64,000 nucleotides of DNA from Bacillus cytotoxicus (GCF_023715645.1 NZ_JAMBOP010000002.1:62001-126000); one strand, 5' to 3'. Positions 9,653 through 19,125 are shown, counted from the first letter of the stretch. The notes: generated from the letters alone by a model not told the origin. Numbers and translations are program-made.

Positions 9653-10561
9653 ATATGGTATCCACTGTAAATTTTTTGCACTCTCAAATCTTTTCTCTAC
9701 GTCTCCCCAGTTGACAATATTCCACCAATTCTTTATATATTCTTCCTTTCGATTTTGATACTGTAAATAATATGCATGTTCCCATACATCCAGTACTAAT
9801 AGAGGAATTGTATCCCACTGCGTAAATAATTGATGAAGTGTACTTTGTAAAATTTCTAATCGTCCAGAACGAGGCGCCCAAACGACAATGGCCCAACCTG
9901 AACCTTCCACCTTCGCTGCTGCTTCTGTAAAATGTTTTTGAAAACGTAAAAAGCTCCCAAAATCTTTTTCAATTTCCCTCGATAAGTCACCGTGTGGACT
10001 GCCGCCACCATCTTTTTTCATATTATTCCAAAAGATAGTGTGTAAATAATGACCCGAACCATGAAAGGCAGCTTCTCTTTCCCAATGCTTTATTAAATCA
10101 AATTGATTTGTTTTTCTTGATTCTGCCATCATCTTCTCTGCCTTATTCAATCCTTCTACATAACTACGATGATGCTTATCGTGGTGAAGCATCATAATTT
10201 CCCTTGAGATATAAGGTTCTAACGCATTATATGGATACGGAAGCGGTGGTAAAGTATGTCCCCCAATTGGTACAGAAGCTCTTGCATAATTTCTTTCATA
10301 TAATGCATATTCTGAATCTGACATTAACGATTCTTGTAAGTAATGTTGAATATGTTCAACATCATCACTAATTTCATAAACAAACTCAGCATCATAATCA
10401 TATTCATTTTCTTTTATCCGATCTAATAGCATTTGAATTTTATATGCAAGCATATGAACATCATATACTTCTGTTGCTCGGCTATCTAAAATATGGAGAA
10501 CACTTTCGCACCAATTTTCCACTTCATGAAAATAATCAGTGAACACTTCATGCTGACTCAT
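9650..10561 (-). CDS. Fe/Mn superoxide dismutase with N-terminal extension (SodF-like)
   Basis: Cytoplasmic Fe/Mn-type superoxide dismutase. The SOD domain begins near residue 97 (GGHTLPPLPYPYNALEPYI). All four metal ligands are visible: His in MLHHDKHH, His in GSGHYLHTIFW, and Asp and His in DVWEHAYYL. At 303 aa it is about 100 residues longer than ordinary SodA; the acidic extension (residues 1-95) is helical-looking and not recognised as a catalytic domain. B. subtilis SodF has a similar extended layout. Transcribed alone, between ypuI and dacB. Confidence 0.85.
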   Translation of the reverse strand: MSQHEVFTDYFHEVENWCESVLHILDSRATEVYDVHMLAYKIQMLLDRIKENEYDYDAEFVYEISDDVEHIQHYLQESLMSDSEYALYERNYARASVPIGGHTLPPLPYPYNALEPYISREIMMLHHDKHHRSYVEGLNKAEKMMAESRKTNQFDLIKHWEREAAFHGSGHYLHTIFWNNMKKDGGGSPHGDLSREIEKDFGSFLRFQKHFTEAAAKVEGSGWAIVVWAPRSGRLEILQSTLHQLFTQWDTIPLLVLDVWEHAYYLQYQNRKEEYIKNWWNIVNWGDVEKRFESAKNLQWIPY

Positions 10562-10633
10562 ATGGCACCTCCATCAATATATCCTTTTAAAATGTATTCA
10601 AAATTATGGGCATATATGACGGTTCAAATAGCA

Positions 10634-10662
10634 AAAGAAGCTAGGAATCACCTAGCTTCTTA
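10634..10662 (-). terminator. Terminator after ypuI
   Basis: AAGAAGCTAGG and CCTAGCTTCTT arms around a 5-base loop, followed by TTTTGC on the minus strand. Confidence 0.8.
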
Positions 10663-10664
10663 CG

Positions 10665-11156
10665 TTAATATTTTTGGATCATTTTCGTTTGATAGTCCGT
10701 CTCATAATATTCCAGTTCTTCACGTAACATTTGAAATTTTCCTTCTAACTCTTTCATCATTTGTTCAATCGAAATAGGAGGTTGCTTTTGAAACGCAATT
10801 GAATTCTTTCCTGTATAAGCTGATCGGCTATTTTCATACCAATGATCATTTTTAGGTGAAAAAAACTCTGCAATTACTTGATGATAGATTTTATATAACG
10901 TTCTTTCCGCTGCATTTTTTCGAAACGGTTTATTATTCAGTAATACAGAGCAAGCATCTAAGCCTTCTTCACAAAATACAAGCAGGCGCCGAATGGAAGC
11001 TAATAATCCAGCAAAATATTGTTCATCGCCGGATGGTGCTTCTTCTAATAATAAAGGTAACGTACGGTAGTTTACATATTTTGTAATCACATCAACTACC
11101 TCTCCCAAAAAAACAGTTACTTGCTGCGTTTGGTTTTCAACCATTAAATTGGACAT
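10665..11156 (-). CDS. ypuI: YpuI-like protein, DUF3907
   Basis: Conserved Bacillus protein of unknown function. The start at 11156 (MSNLMVENQTQQ, 163 aa) is preferred because GGGGGAG lies 8 bases upstream; a longer frame begins inside that RBS. The sequence is mostly alpha-helical, has no signal peptide or TM, and has two Cys. Its place beside dacB and the res cluster matches ypuI of B. subtilis, which is the main reason for the name. Confidence 0.8.
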   Translation of the reverse strand: MSNLMVENQTQQVTVFLGEVVDVITKYVNYRTLPLLLEEAPSGDEQYFAGLLASIRRLLVFCEEGLDACSVLLNNKPFRKNAAERTLYKIYHQVIAEFFSPKNDHWYENSRSAYTGKNSIAFQKQPPISIEQMMKELEGKFQMLREELEYYETDYQTKMIQKY

Positions 11157-11210
11157 GCTAGTTTCTCCCCCTACCATTTGAACTGATTTTGAAAGTTAAA
11201 TTTCCTGTTA

Positions 11211-11340
11211 TATATAAATCCAAATTGAAAACTGACAGAAAACCTCCTTTTTTTGGGAGGACAAGAGCGTCTGGCCGCGTACAGGAGCGGTCAGGGCCTT
11301 TTCCTGCCACATGCCAGGTTTTAAACAAAAGGAGCAGCTT
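11211..11340 (-). repeat. bcr-type repeat, copy C (one end missing)
   Basis: Starts with the end ATATAAATCCAAATTGAAAA, has the reverse-orientation core GGAGCGGTCAGGGCC and ATGCCAGGTTTTAAACAAAA, then stops without the second inverted end. Confidence 0.8.
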
Positions 11341-11631
11341 CTTTACAAAATACCTTACTCCCAATAGTATCTTCATCAAAATATACGCAAAAATCTTCTA
11401 ACGTATTAATATAAAAATTCTCTCTCACACTATCTCTATTTTTATTACATAACTACAGAATGACATCACGAAAATATATGTTTTGATTTTCGATTAAAAA
11501 AACAAATTTCCTTCAAAAGAAGAAAATTCTTTCAAAAAATCTGCAAAATAAAGTGGGATTTCTCAGATTTTTAAGTTTAACGTTCTACCAACCATTAATA
11601 ACGACACAGAACATGTAGTTTCTTTTCTAGC
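11341..11631. other. AT-rich spacer between repeat copies C and D
   Basis: About 290 bp with no ORF of interest. It contains runs such as TTTCTTCTTTTG-like purine/pyrimidine tracts. Nothing recognisable is seen beyond being part of the long gap ahead of mprF. Confidence 0.4.
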
Positions 11632-11835
11632 TTATATATACATTTTGATTTACTAACATACAACTCTCTGCTATAGCAGGATACAACTTACCCACTACTC
11701 ACTTTCTCCCTTTGTTTTAAACTTTGCATGTAGCAGAAAAAGGCACTGACCGTTTCTATGCATGGCCAGATGCTCTTGCCCAGCTAAAAAGAAAGGTTGG
11801 TTTTTATATCGTTGTTTCAATTTGGAGTTATATAT
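11632..11835 (+). repeat. bcr-type repeat, copy D (full length)
   Basis: Complete copy: left end TTATATATACATTTTGATT, core AAAAAGGCACTGACCGTTTC, a T-rich hairpin half (GGTTTTTATATCG) and right end CAATTTGGAGTTATATATT. It lies about 100 bp upstream of mprF. Confidence 0.8.
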
Positions 11836-11938
11836 TAATTACAACTAGATTTTCAAAGAATTTTTCTTTTTATTTTTATTGAAGTTTGTCATAATAAAAA
11901 TATTGCCTCAGTTTTCTAATACAAGGAGAGTTGTCTTT

Positions 11939-14512
11939 ATGTCGGTTTCATGGAAACGTATATTACAAATCGGAAAATTTATTTTTCCCTTTGTAGTATT
12001 AACAATCGTGTTTTTTCAAGCACGCAAAGAACTATCTGGTATTTCATTTCGAGAAGCAGTTGAAACGATTAAACATATTCCACCCGGTGGATTTTTCTTA
12101 GCTGTTATACTCGGTGCATTTGCTGTTGCTACAATGTTCTTTTACGATTTTGTTATGTTGCGGCATTTGCAAGCAGATATACCAGTTAACAAGATGTTCC
12201 GTATTTCTTGGACTGCTAATACATTCAATGGATTTATAGGATTTGGTGGTCTTGTTGGGGCTGGTATACGTACAATGTTATATCGTCCTTATGTACAAGA
12301 AAATGGTAAACTTATTCGAAGTATCGCCTGGATGACAACGGCTTTTATTAACGGACTAGCACTATTATCTTTTCTCGGTCTAATTGGCGTACTAGATACA
12401 AGATTTATTTTACATGAAAAACCTTGGCTATGGCCGGTTTTAATCTTTTTTGCTCTTTTTGTTCCGTTATACATAGGTATTTCCAAATTAAAAAATCGCA
12501 AACAAAAACAGGAAGAACAACAAGTTGAAAAAAATCCAACTGTCCTTTACTCACTTGTTTCATTAGTAGAGTGGGTATCAGCAGGTATAGTAATATATGT
12601 CATCTTACTTCTATTTGGAATCGAGATAGATTTCCATAAGGTTCTCGGTGTATATGTTATTGCAGCTCTAGCTGGCGTTGTAAGCCTTGTACCAGGAGGC
12701 CTCGGTTCCTTCGATCTTGTTTTCTTAACAGGGATTGGACAATACGGTGTAGATACAGGTGTATTACTTCCTGCTATGCTATTATACCGCCTTGTATATT
12801 ATATTTTACCATTTGGACTCGGTTTAATTTTTGCAGCAATTGAAATGACAGGAGCTGCTCTAAAGAAATTTGAAGATAAACCATTTCTTGCACCAGCTCT
12901 TGAAACAACCGGAGTCATTTGGTCATTACAACGGGATTTTCTTGGAAAACTAGGGTCCTGGGCATCTGCTGCATTAACAATTTTTGCAGGACTTATGGTC
13001 ATTTTTTCTACCATTTTCCCAACAAGTATTGAACGTGCTCATGCTCTTCATATTTTAGTACCTAAGCATCTTGTACAAATGTCCTTTAGTTTATCACTAA
13101 CTTTTGGTATTTTACTCGTTATTTTATCACGTGGCATTTATCACGGAACGAAACGCTCCTATTATATGACGATTGTATCTTTAATCGGAGCCGCGATCTT
13201 CAATACACTAAAAGGAATTGATTTAGAAGAAACCTTTATCTTACTCATTGTACTCACTGTACTATATATGATTCGCAAACGATTTGTTCGTGAAAAAATA
13301 TCGGTTTCATTCTCAGATGTAGTAAAAATTTGTATCTTTTTACTAATTACGTTATATCTTTACAAAAAACTCGGAGTTCAATTTGCGCAGGCCAAAGAAG
13401 TATTTAAACCTGATTTTGTTGTTCGTAATATTAAACAAGTACAACGCAGTGCAATTGCAGCAGCTTTTTTTGTACCAAGTTTTCTGCTAATTGGTTCTCT
13501 TATTGCCAATCGATACAAAAATAAATTTCCCGGGCAACCAGCCAATATGACACGACTACAGCACTTTTTAGATGAATACGGTGGCAACGTGTTAAGTCAC
13601 CTTGGTTTTTTAGGAGATAAGCAATTCTTTTTCAGTAGTGACGGAAAAGCAATGATTCAGTTTGCTCCTGCCGGTAAACGTCTTATCGTACTCGGTGATC
13701 CAATTGGGCAACCTACTTCTTTTCGTAAAGTTTTAGAAGAATTTCTAACAGAAGCGGACCATTTCGGCTATATTTGCGTCTTTTATCAAATTGAAAGTAA
13801 GTGGATGAATTTATATCATGACTTTGGTTATAACTTCTTTAAACTCGGTGAAGAAGCAGTTGTCGATTTAAATGATTTCACAATTTCAGGGAAAAAACGA
13901 GCTGGATTGCGTGCAACTTTCAACCGTTTCGAGCGAGAAGGTTACACTTTTGCGATTCACGAACCGCCATTTACAGATGAATTGTATGATGAGCTAAAGA
14001 AAGTATCAGATGCATGGCTTGGCGGAAAAAAAGAAAAAAGCTTCTCTCTTGGTTATTTTGATCGTGATTATATAAACCGTGCACCTATCGCAACACTTTC
14101 TGACGTCGATGGTAAAATCATTGCCTTTACAACATTTATGCCTGTTTACCAAGATGGTGAATTATCTGTTGATTTGATGCGTTATTACCCGAATGCCGCG
14201 GGCGGAATTATGGATGCTATGTTCATTCATTTATTCCAATGGGCAAAAGAAAATGACTATCACTGCTTTAATATTGGAATGGCGCCGCTTTCAAATGTTG
14301 GATTATCAGCACAATCTTTTTGGTCAGAGCGCGTTGCAGCAGCCATTTTTAATAACGTTCGTTATACATATAGTTTTAGTGGCCTACGGCACTTCAAAGA
14401 AAAGTATAAACCAACATGGAGCGGGAAGTATTTAGCATTTCGTAAAAATCATTCCTTACCAATTACGATGCTCGCTGTAACAAAACTAATCGGAAAACGA
14501 AAAGACAGCTAA
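11939..14512 (+). CDS. mprF: Phosphatidylglycerol lysyltransferase/flippase MprF
   Basis: Bifunctional membrane protein of 857 aa that makes lysyl-phosphatidylglycerol from Lys-tRNA and flips it outward, lowering surface charge and giving resistance to cationic peptides and daptomycin. The start at 11939 has AAGGAGAG 8 bases upstream; the longer frame has none. The N-terminal two-thirds contain about 12-14 TM helices (flippase). The soluble C-terminal synthase domain (DUF2156) begins near residue 530 and includes GKRLIVLGDPIG, KRAGLRATFNRFEREGY and the end KEKYKPTWSGKYLAFRK. Monocistronic. Confidence 0.95.
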   Translation: MSVSWKRILQIGKFIFPFVVLTIVFFQARKELSGISFREAVETIKHIPPGGFFLAVILGAFAVATMFFYDFVMLRHLQADIPVNKMFRISWTANTFNGFIGFGGLVGAGIRTMLYRPYVQENGKLIRSIAWMTTAFINGLALLSFLGLIGVLDTRFILHEKPWLWPVLIFFALFVPLYIGISKLKNRKQKQEEQQVEKNPTVLYSLVSLVEWVSAGIVIYVILLLFGIEIDFHKVLGVYVIAALAGVVSLVPGGLGSFDLVFLTGIGQYGVDTGVLLPAMLLYRLVYYILPFGLGLIFAAIEMTGAALKKFEDKPFLAPALETTGVIWSLQRDFLGKLGSWASAALTIFAGLMVIFSTIFPTSIERAHALHILVPKHLVQMSFSLSLTFGILLVILSRGIYHGTKRSYYMTIVSLIGAAIFNTLKGIDLEETFILLIVLTVLYMIRKRFVREKISVSFSDVVKICIFLLITLYLYKKLGVQFAQAKEVFKPDFVVRNIKQVQRSAIAAAFFVPSFLLIGSLIANRYKNKFPGQPANMTRLQHFLDEYGGNVLSHLGFLGDKQFFFSSDGKAMIQFAPAGKRLIVLGDPIGQPTSFRKVLEEFLTEADHFGYICVFYQIESKWMNLYHDFGYNFFKLGEEAVVDLNDFTISGKKRAGLRATFNRFEREGYTFAIHEPPFTDELYDELKKVSDAWLGGKKEKSFSLGYFDRDYINRAPIATLSDVDGKIIAFTTFMPVYQDGELSVDLMRYYPNAAGGIMDAMFIHLFQWAKENDYHCFNIGMAPLSNVGLSAQSFWSERVAAAIFNNVRYTYSFSGLRHFKEKYKPTWSGKYLAFRKNHSLPITMLAVTKLIGKRKDS

Positions 14513-14531
14513 AAAACTTAGCTGTCTTTTC
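14500..14531. terminator. Bidirectional terminator between mprF and the next gene
   Basis: AAAAGACAGCTAA and TTAGCTGTCTTTT arms with A- and T-tracts on both sides. It overlaps the ends of both convergent genes. Confidence 0.9.
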
Positions 14532-15291
14532 GTTTCTGAACTTGTAATGTAAACTGTTGTTCATATTTCTTACCGTCTATGTAAAAGGTGCCCCATATTT
14601 TATAAATCCCTTCACTTGGAAATGTAACGCGAAACTGTAATTGTTCCTCATCATTCTCTGGAACAACGTATAGAAAATGCTGTCGCCCTTCATCCACTAT
14701 ACGTAATTCAGTACGTTCTCCTGTATTTGAGCGAAACTTTAGCTTTTGCCCTTTTCCTGCTTGAAATTGAAACGTTAATGTTTCTTCTTCATTCGGATAT
14801 AACGTACGAAATAAAAGCGATGTTTTGTATGGACCAATAGATTTCGTTAATACCGTATCTACAGAAATGGGATTTTGTTTTTTTTCTACTACTTTATTTC
14901 CCACTACTATATCCTTTTCAGCAAACTGTTTTGTTGAATCAGCTGTATCTTCATATAGGAAAATGGTATATTCTCCTTCTTTTTTAAACTTATATGTAGC
15001 TTTGTACGAACCATTCCCAGAAAAAGTGGGGCTCACTTCATATGATTGTGTTAACTGATTATCCACAATAAACATGCGAATGTGATCGTTTACGCCGCGA
15101 ATTTCAGCCCCCTTTTTATTTTGCAATTGAAATGTAATATTCGCGATTTCATTTACATTTATGTCATGCAGTTGCCACTTCACTTGTTGAATCTGCCCTG
15201 TTGTTTCTTCACTGCTTTTATATTTTTTCATATAAAATCCCCCAAGAACAATAAGAAGCAAAGCGATAACTCCAATAATAATATTTTTCAT
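14518..15291 (-). CDS. Membrane-anchored protein with two beta-domains, unknown function
   Basis: Predicted exported protein of 257 aa (start at 15291 chosen for the adjacent GGGTGAT). An N-terminal signal anchor (IIIGVIALLLIVLGGFYM) is followed by two tandem domains. Each ends in a similar strand pattern (KEGEYTIFLYEDTAD near 115, SEGIYKIWGTFYIDG near 240), suggesting an internal duplication of a YtkA-like or Ig-like beta-sandwich. No Cys or catalytic motif is seen. Not recognised by name. Convergent with mprF and sharing its terminator. Confidence 0.7.
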   Translation of the reverse strand: MKNIIIGVIALLLIVLGGFYMKKYKSSEETTGQIQQVKWQLHDINVNEIANITFQLQNKKGAEIRGVNDHIRMFIVDNQLTQSYEVSPTFSGNGSYKATYKFKKEGEYTIFLYEDTADSTKQFAEKDIVVGNKVVEKKQNPISVDTVLTKSIGPYKTSLLFRTLYPNEEETLTFQFQAGKGQKLKFRSNTGERTELRIVDEGRQHFLYVVPENDEEQLQFRVTFPSEGIYKIWGTFYIDGKKYEQQFTLQVQKRKDS

Positions 15292-15419
15292 GAAATCACC
15301 CATCTATTCCCTTATAATTTGTAACATAATTTTGATTATTCTTTAAAAAACATTTATTAAATTTAATTCTATCTAAAGTAAATAATAACCTTCTCTTCGA
15401 TTAACATTGCAAGAAAATA

Positions 15420-15594
15420 CCTAAAAATACTCTTATTTTTAGCTGGGCTAGAGCATCTGGCCATACATAGAAGCGGTCAGGGCCTTTTTCTTCCACATGT
15501 GAAGTAAAACCAATAAGAGAATGCGAGTGCGAGCTCCCTTTATCTGCATAGTCGTAATCTTTATGTCAAAAAATCAATGTGGATTTATATATAA
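15420..15594 (-). repeat. bcr-type repeat, copy E (diverged)
   Basis: Reverse-orientation core AAGCGGTCAGGGCC and a terminal GTGGATTTATATATAAA; the other end has decayed. It lies upstream of deoD. Confidence 0.7.
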
Positions 15595-15697
15595 AATGAA
15601 CCTTCCATCAGAGTTCCTTTCATTCTCTTTACTTTTCGCTAAATCTTGCGTTGGAAGCTTATTGCATCGAATAGCTCCATAGATAGAAATATACTAT

Positions 15698-15737
15698 TGT
15701 AAACGCTCTACTTCGTGTATACTACAAAGTGAAGTAG
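15698..15737 (+). promoter_or_regulatory. Candidate cre site and inverted repeat upstream of deoD
   Basis: TGTAAACGCTCTAC (15698-15711) matches the CcpA cre consensus TGWAANCGNTNWCA except for the last two bases. Just downstream CTACTTC (15708) and GAAGTAG (15731) form an inverted repeat around a possible -10 TATACT. Either could be an operator for nucleoside catabolism; this is inference from pattern only. Confidence 0.4.
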
Positions 15738-15780
15738 ATATTTAGAAATATTGATTGCTACATAACAAGGAGGATTTTAT

Positions 15781-16488
15781 ATGAGCGTACACATTGGAGC
15801 AAAAGAAGGCGAAATTGCAGAATCTATTTTATTACCTGGAGATCCTTTACGTGCAAAGTATATTGCAGAAAATTTTTTAGAAGATGTAACATGCTATAAC
15901 AATGTGCGTGGCATGCTAGGATTTACAGGAACATATAAAGGAAAACGCGTCTCTGTTCAAGGTACAGGTATGGGAGTTCCTTCTATTTCTATTTACGTAA
16001 ACGAGTTAATTCAAAGCTATGGGGTAAAAAATTTAATTCGTGTTGGAACATGCGGTGCAATTCAAAAAGACGTAAAAGTACGTGATGTTATTATTGCAAT
16101 GACTGCTTGTACAGACTCTAACATAAATCGTTTAACATTCCCTGGATTTGATTTTGCACCTTGTGCAAACTTTGATTTATTGAAGAAAGCATACGATGCT
16201 GGTATCGAAAAAGGATTACACATCCGCGTTGGTAACGTCTTAACAGCCGATGTATTTTACCGTGAGAGCATGGATATGGTAAAAAAACTTGGCGACTACG
16301 GTGTATTAGCAGTTGAAATGGAAACAACTGCATTATATACAATAGCAGCAAAATACGGTGTAAATGCATTATCTGTCTTAACAGTAAGTGACCATATCTT
16401 TACTGGTGAAGAAACAACTGCTGAAGAACGTCAAACAACATTTAACGAAATGATTGAAATTGCATTAGATGCAGCCATCCAATCGTAA
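15781..16488 (+). CDS. deoD: Purine nucleoside phosphorylase DeoD-type
   Basis: Phosphorolysis of purine (deoxy)nucleosides to base and (deoxy)ribose-1-phosphate, in cytoplasmic purine salvage. 235 aa, the usual length of the hexameric trimer-of-dimers class. Visible signatures: [15 protein letters not shown] (phosphate binding), [38 protein letters not shown] (nucleoside binding) and the catalytic Asp in [11 protein letters not shown]. Strong RBS AAGGAGG. Monocistronic with its own terminator. Confidence 0.97.
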   Translation: MSVHIGAKEGEIAESILLPGDPLRAKYIAENFLEDVTCYNNVRGMLGFTGTYKGKRVSVQGTGMGVPSISIYVNELIQSYGVKNLIRVGTCGAIQKDVKVRDVIIAMTACTDSNINRLTFPGFDFAPCANFDLLKKAYDAGIEKGLHIRVGNVLTADVFYRESMDMVKKLGDYGVLAVEMETTALYTIAAKYGVNALSVLTVSDHIFTGEETTAEERQTTFNEMIEIALDAAIQS

Positions 16489-16496
16489 ATTTGATA

Positions 16497-16532
16497 AGAA
16501 CTTGTCATACGTCTGGCAAGTTCTTTTTTGTC
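16497..16532 (+). terminator. Terminator after deoD
   Basis: AAGAACTTG and CAAGTTCTT arms with a 12-base loop, followed by TTTTTG. Confidence 0.85.
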
Positions 16533-16658
16533 CCTCTACTTATATGACTTTTTTAACAAAACTGTCTCCGTACAAGGCAGATTTCCTCCCCTATTCTCTT
16601 TATTCATTTGCTATAATAAAATGACGATTATGGAATATACAGTTTATGAGGTGAAAAA

Positions 16659-18488
16659 GTGAAAAAAAGAAGTATTGTGTTTAAGCTTTTCTTATTAACA
16701 TCAGCGTTATTTACTGCTACATTTTTACTCTTTTTTGTTGGACAATCACTGTTTTTAGAGAAATTTTATATTAATAAAAAAGTTCATACAGTCCAAACTA
16801 ATTTCGAAAAATTCGTAAACAAATATGAAAAAAGCAACGGATCCTTCGAAGAGTTTTCAAAGTTAAAACAAGAGTTTTATGAAAAAACAAACGCTGAACT
16901 CGTCCTATTAGATCGTAATGGCATTATTAAAGATGATAAAAATTATCATATTGAAATTGTTGATAAATCCAATAAAACATTTTTCATTCCATTGAATAAT
17001 ACTTTCACCATTTCCAACTATTCTTCGTTTATCAACTTAGGGTTAAAAGTTTCTGATTCAATCCGTGTACAAGGAATCCCCAAAAACGATATGATTATTC
17101 CGGTTTCCATTACCACTGCTGATAATAGAAACTGGCAAAATGAAAATATTAATTCAGTTTTAAAGTTATTCAGCATTCAACCTTCAGATGTCAAAAGAAA
17201 CATATATACAAAAGATTTTTATAATAGCTTAATTAAATTTGAGGGCACTATTACAAAATTGCACACTCCTACCACGAACGATATGCGCCTTGCAAATAAG
17301 GACACATTAATGCAAGGTATCCAACAATGGGAGCTTTCTATGACACCAGATACGGGTGAGACGACACAAAATAAGAGTGAAACGACCACATATACATTAG
17401 GCGGGGAAAACGATTTTAAAAGTCAAATTTTTGTTAAACCCGTTATCAAAAATGGAGAAATAAAAGAATTTGCATTTGCAATGACATCTTTGCAGCCGGT
17501 TAATGAAGCTATGCTTGTTTTAAAAGATTATTATGTTTATGCATTAATTATCGTCTTTATTGTCATTATTTTATTGTCGTTCTATTACTCAAAAATTATT
17601 GCAAACCCGCTTATTAAAATGAATCGTGTTACAAAAAAAATGGCAAACTTTGATTTCTCTGAAAAACTCCCTATATCAACAGAGGATGAAATCGGAAGTT
17701 TATCAAGTAGCATTAACTCACTTGCTGTAAATTTAAAGGATCGAATTGATAAACTACATGTAGCAAATACAAAGCTACAACAAGATATCGAAAAAGAACG
17801 ACAACTAGAGAAAACAAGAAAAGAATTTATTTCTGGTGTATCACATGAATTAAAAACACCATTAAGCGTAATCAGAAGTTTCGCTGAAGGCATTAAAGAT
17901 GGTGTAAGTAAAGACACTACGTATTATACTGACGTTATTTTAGAAGAGACTGATAACATGAACCGCCTTATTGTCGAAATGCTAGAACTTGCAAAACTTG
18001 AGTCTGGCACATATAAATTAGAATTAGAACCGTTTTCGATAGGAGAATTGATTCAACAAGTATATACAAAGCTATTATTTAGCATCGAAGAAAAGAATTT
18101 ACAAGTAGAGCTTGCATTTGATTCTACTATTTATGTACAAGCAAATCGAAATCGTATTGAACAAGTTGTCGTCAATTTATTAAGCAATGCGATTCGTTAT
18201 ACACCAAATGGAGAACAAGTAAAAATAACTGTCAGTGAGAATGAAGAAACCGTAATAGTTGAAATTGAAAATAACGGTGAACCGATTCTCGAGGAAAGTC
18301 TAGATAAAATTTGGGATCGCTTCTATCGAATCGACGCATCACGAAGCCGTCATACAGGTGGAACTGGTCTTGGACTATCCATAGTAAAAAATATTTTAGA
18401 ATTGCATCAAGCTAAGTATGGTGTCTATAATAAAGAAAATGGCGTCGTCTTTTACTTTCATTTGTCAAAAATGGAAGTAATCAAATAA
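16659..18488 (+). CDS. Orphan membrane sensor histidine kinase
   Basis: 609 aa kinase with GTG start (GAGGTG 5 bases upstream). TM1 at about residues 8-30 and an unusually large extracytoplasmic sensor of about 260 residues are followed by TM2 near 293-313, HAMP, a short coiled coil, an HisKA box (SGVSHELKTPLSVIRSFAEG, phospho-His near 396) and HATPase with the N-box VVNLLSNAIRYTP and G-box TGGTGLGLSIV. No response regulator gene is adjacent; deoD upstream is separated by a terminator. The signal and partner are unknown. Confidence 0.9.
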   Translation: MKKRSIVFKLFLLTSALFTATFLLFFVGQSLFLEKFYINKKVHTVQTNFEKFVNKYEKSNGSFEEFSKLKQEFYEKTNAELVLLDRNGIIKDDKNYHIEIVDKSNKTFFIPLNNTFTISNYSSFINLGLKVSDSIRVQGIPKNDMIIPVSITTADNRNWQNENINSVLKLFSIQPSDVKRNIYTKDFYNSLIKFEGTITKLHTPTTNDMRLANKDTLMQGIQQWELSMTPDTGETTQNKSETTTYTLGGENDFKSQIFVKPVIKNGEIKEFAFAMTSLQPVNEAMLVLKDYYVYALIIVFIVIILLSFYYSKIIANPLIKMNRVTKKMANFDFSEKLPISTEDEIGSLSSSINSLAVNLKDRIDKLHVANTKLQQDIEKERQLEKTRKEFISGVSHELKTPLSVIRSFAEGIKDGVSKDTTYYTDVILEETDNMNRLIVEMLELAKLESGTYKLELEPFSIGELIQQVYTKLLFSIEEKNLQVELAFDSTIYVQANRNRIEQVVVNLLSNAIRYTPNGEQVKITVSENEETVIVEIENNGEPILEESLDKIWDRFYRIDASRSRHTGGTGLGLSIVKNILELHQAKYGVYNKENGVVFYFHLSKMEVIK

Positions 18489-18499
18489 TTTGTCCTAAC

Positions 18500-18540
18500 T
18501 TCACGAAAAGTTCACATGAAATTCACACTCTTCCTTTACA
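18500..18540 (+). promoter_or_regulatory. Tandem TTCAC repeats resembling PhoP boxes
   Basis: TTCACG, TTCACA and TTCACA begin at 18500, 18511 and 18522, an exact 11-bp period, with a further TTTACA at 18535. The spacing and hexamer resemble tandem PhoP (TTAACA-like) sites in Bacillus. They precede the 18595 gene by about 60 bp. Confidence 0.45.
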
Positions 18541-18594
18541 GTAATAACTAGTTAATCCTTTCCTTTACACATATAAAAGAGGAGAGTGCGTGAA

Positions 18595-19125
18595 ATGAAA
18601 CAAGTTGGACAACCAATTCAAAACGAAAAACAATTAGAAAAAATCAAAGATATACTAATACAATCATCAAAGCGTGATGCTTTATTATTCGTATTAGCTG
18701 TAAATTCCGGATTAAAAGTAAGTGAAATATTGCAGTTAAAAGTTGGCGATGTTATAGATGAAGATGAGCATGTTCGTCATTCAATTTTGTTCTATAATGA
18801 CAAAATGAAAAAGCATAAATGGTTCGCTGTAAATGAAGAATTGCAACATACAATTGAACAATATATGAAAGAACGAAAAGTATGGAAGCGAAATGAACCA
18901 TTATTAAAATCTCAAAAAGGAACAAAATCTATTACAAGACAACATGCTTGGTACATTTTAAACAAAGCTGCAAAAGAAGTTGGTTTAGAAGGGATTAGCT
19001 CGCATACACTTCGAAAAACATGGGGATATTGTGCTTATAAAGCTGGCGTAGATATTGCCTTTTTACAACACTTTTTTGATCATAGTACTCCATCCAAAAC
19101 TTTAAAATACATCGGCATTGCTTAA
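18595..19125 (+). CDS. Short tyrosine recombinase-like protein
   Basis: Phage-integrase/XerC-D fold catalytic domain only: 176 aa from the ATG at 18595 (GAGGAG 10 bases upstream), lacking the N-terminal core-binding domain of XerC/D. Box II residues are present (HTLRKTWG, HxxR), as are the following His in HFFDHST and the nucleophile-type Tyr in KTLKYIGIA. The box I catalytic Arg is replaced by Lys (NSGLKVSEILQL, where TGLR is usual). It may therefore be inactive or regulatory. It follows the orphan kinase and precedes a terminator; no att site was seen. Confidence 0.75.
   Translation: MKQVGQPIQNEKQLEKIKDILIQSSKRDALLFVLAVNSGLKVSEILQLKVGDVIDEDEHVRHSILFYNDKMKKHKWFAVNEELQHTIEQYMKERKVWKRNEPLLKSQKGTKSITRQHAWYILNKAAKEVGLEGISSHTLRKTWGYCAYKAGVDIAFLQHFFDHSTPSKTLKYIGIA

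Noticed and set aside
11158-11401. ORFs across bcr-type repeats (for example frames at 11158-11379 and 53035-53238)
   Set aside because: They translate the repeat core (WHVAGKGPDRSC-like) in several places; repeat-derived open frames without RBS.
18586-19125. Prophage or integrative element around the recombinase-like gene
   Set aside because: No phage genes, attachment repeats or tRNA target nearby; the flanks are ordinary chromosomal genes and the protein lacks a box I Arg.
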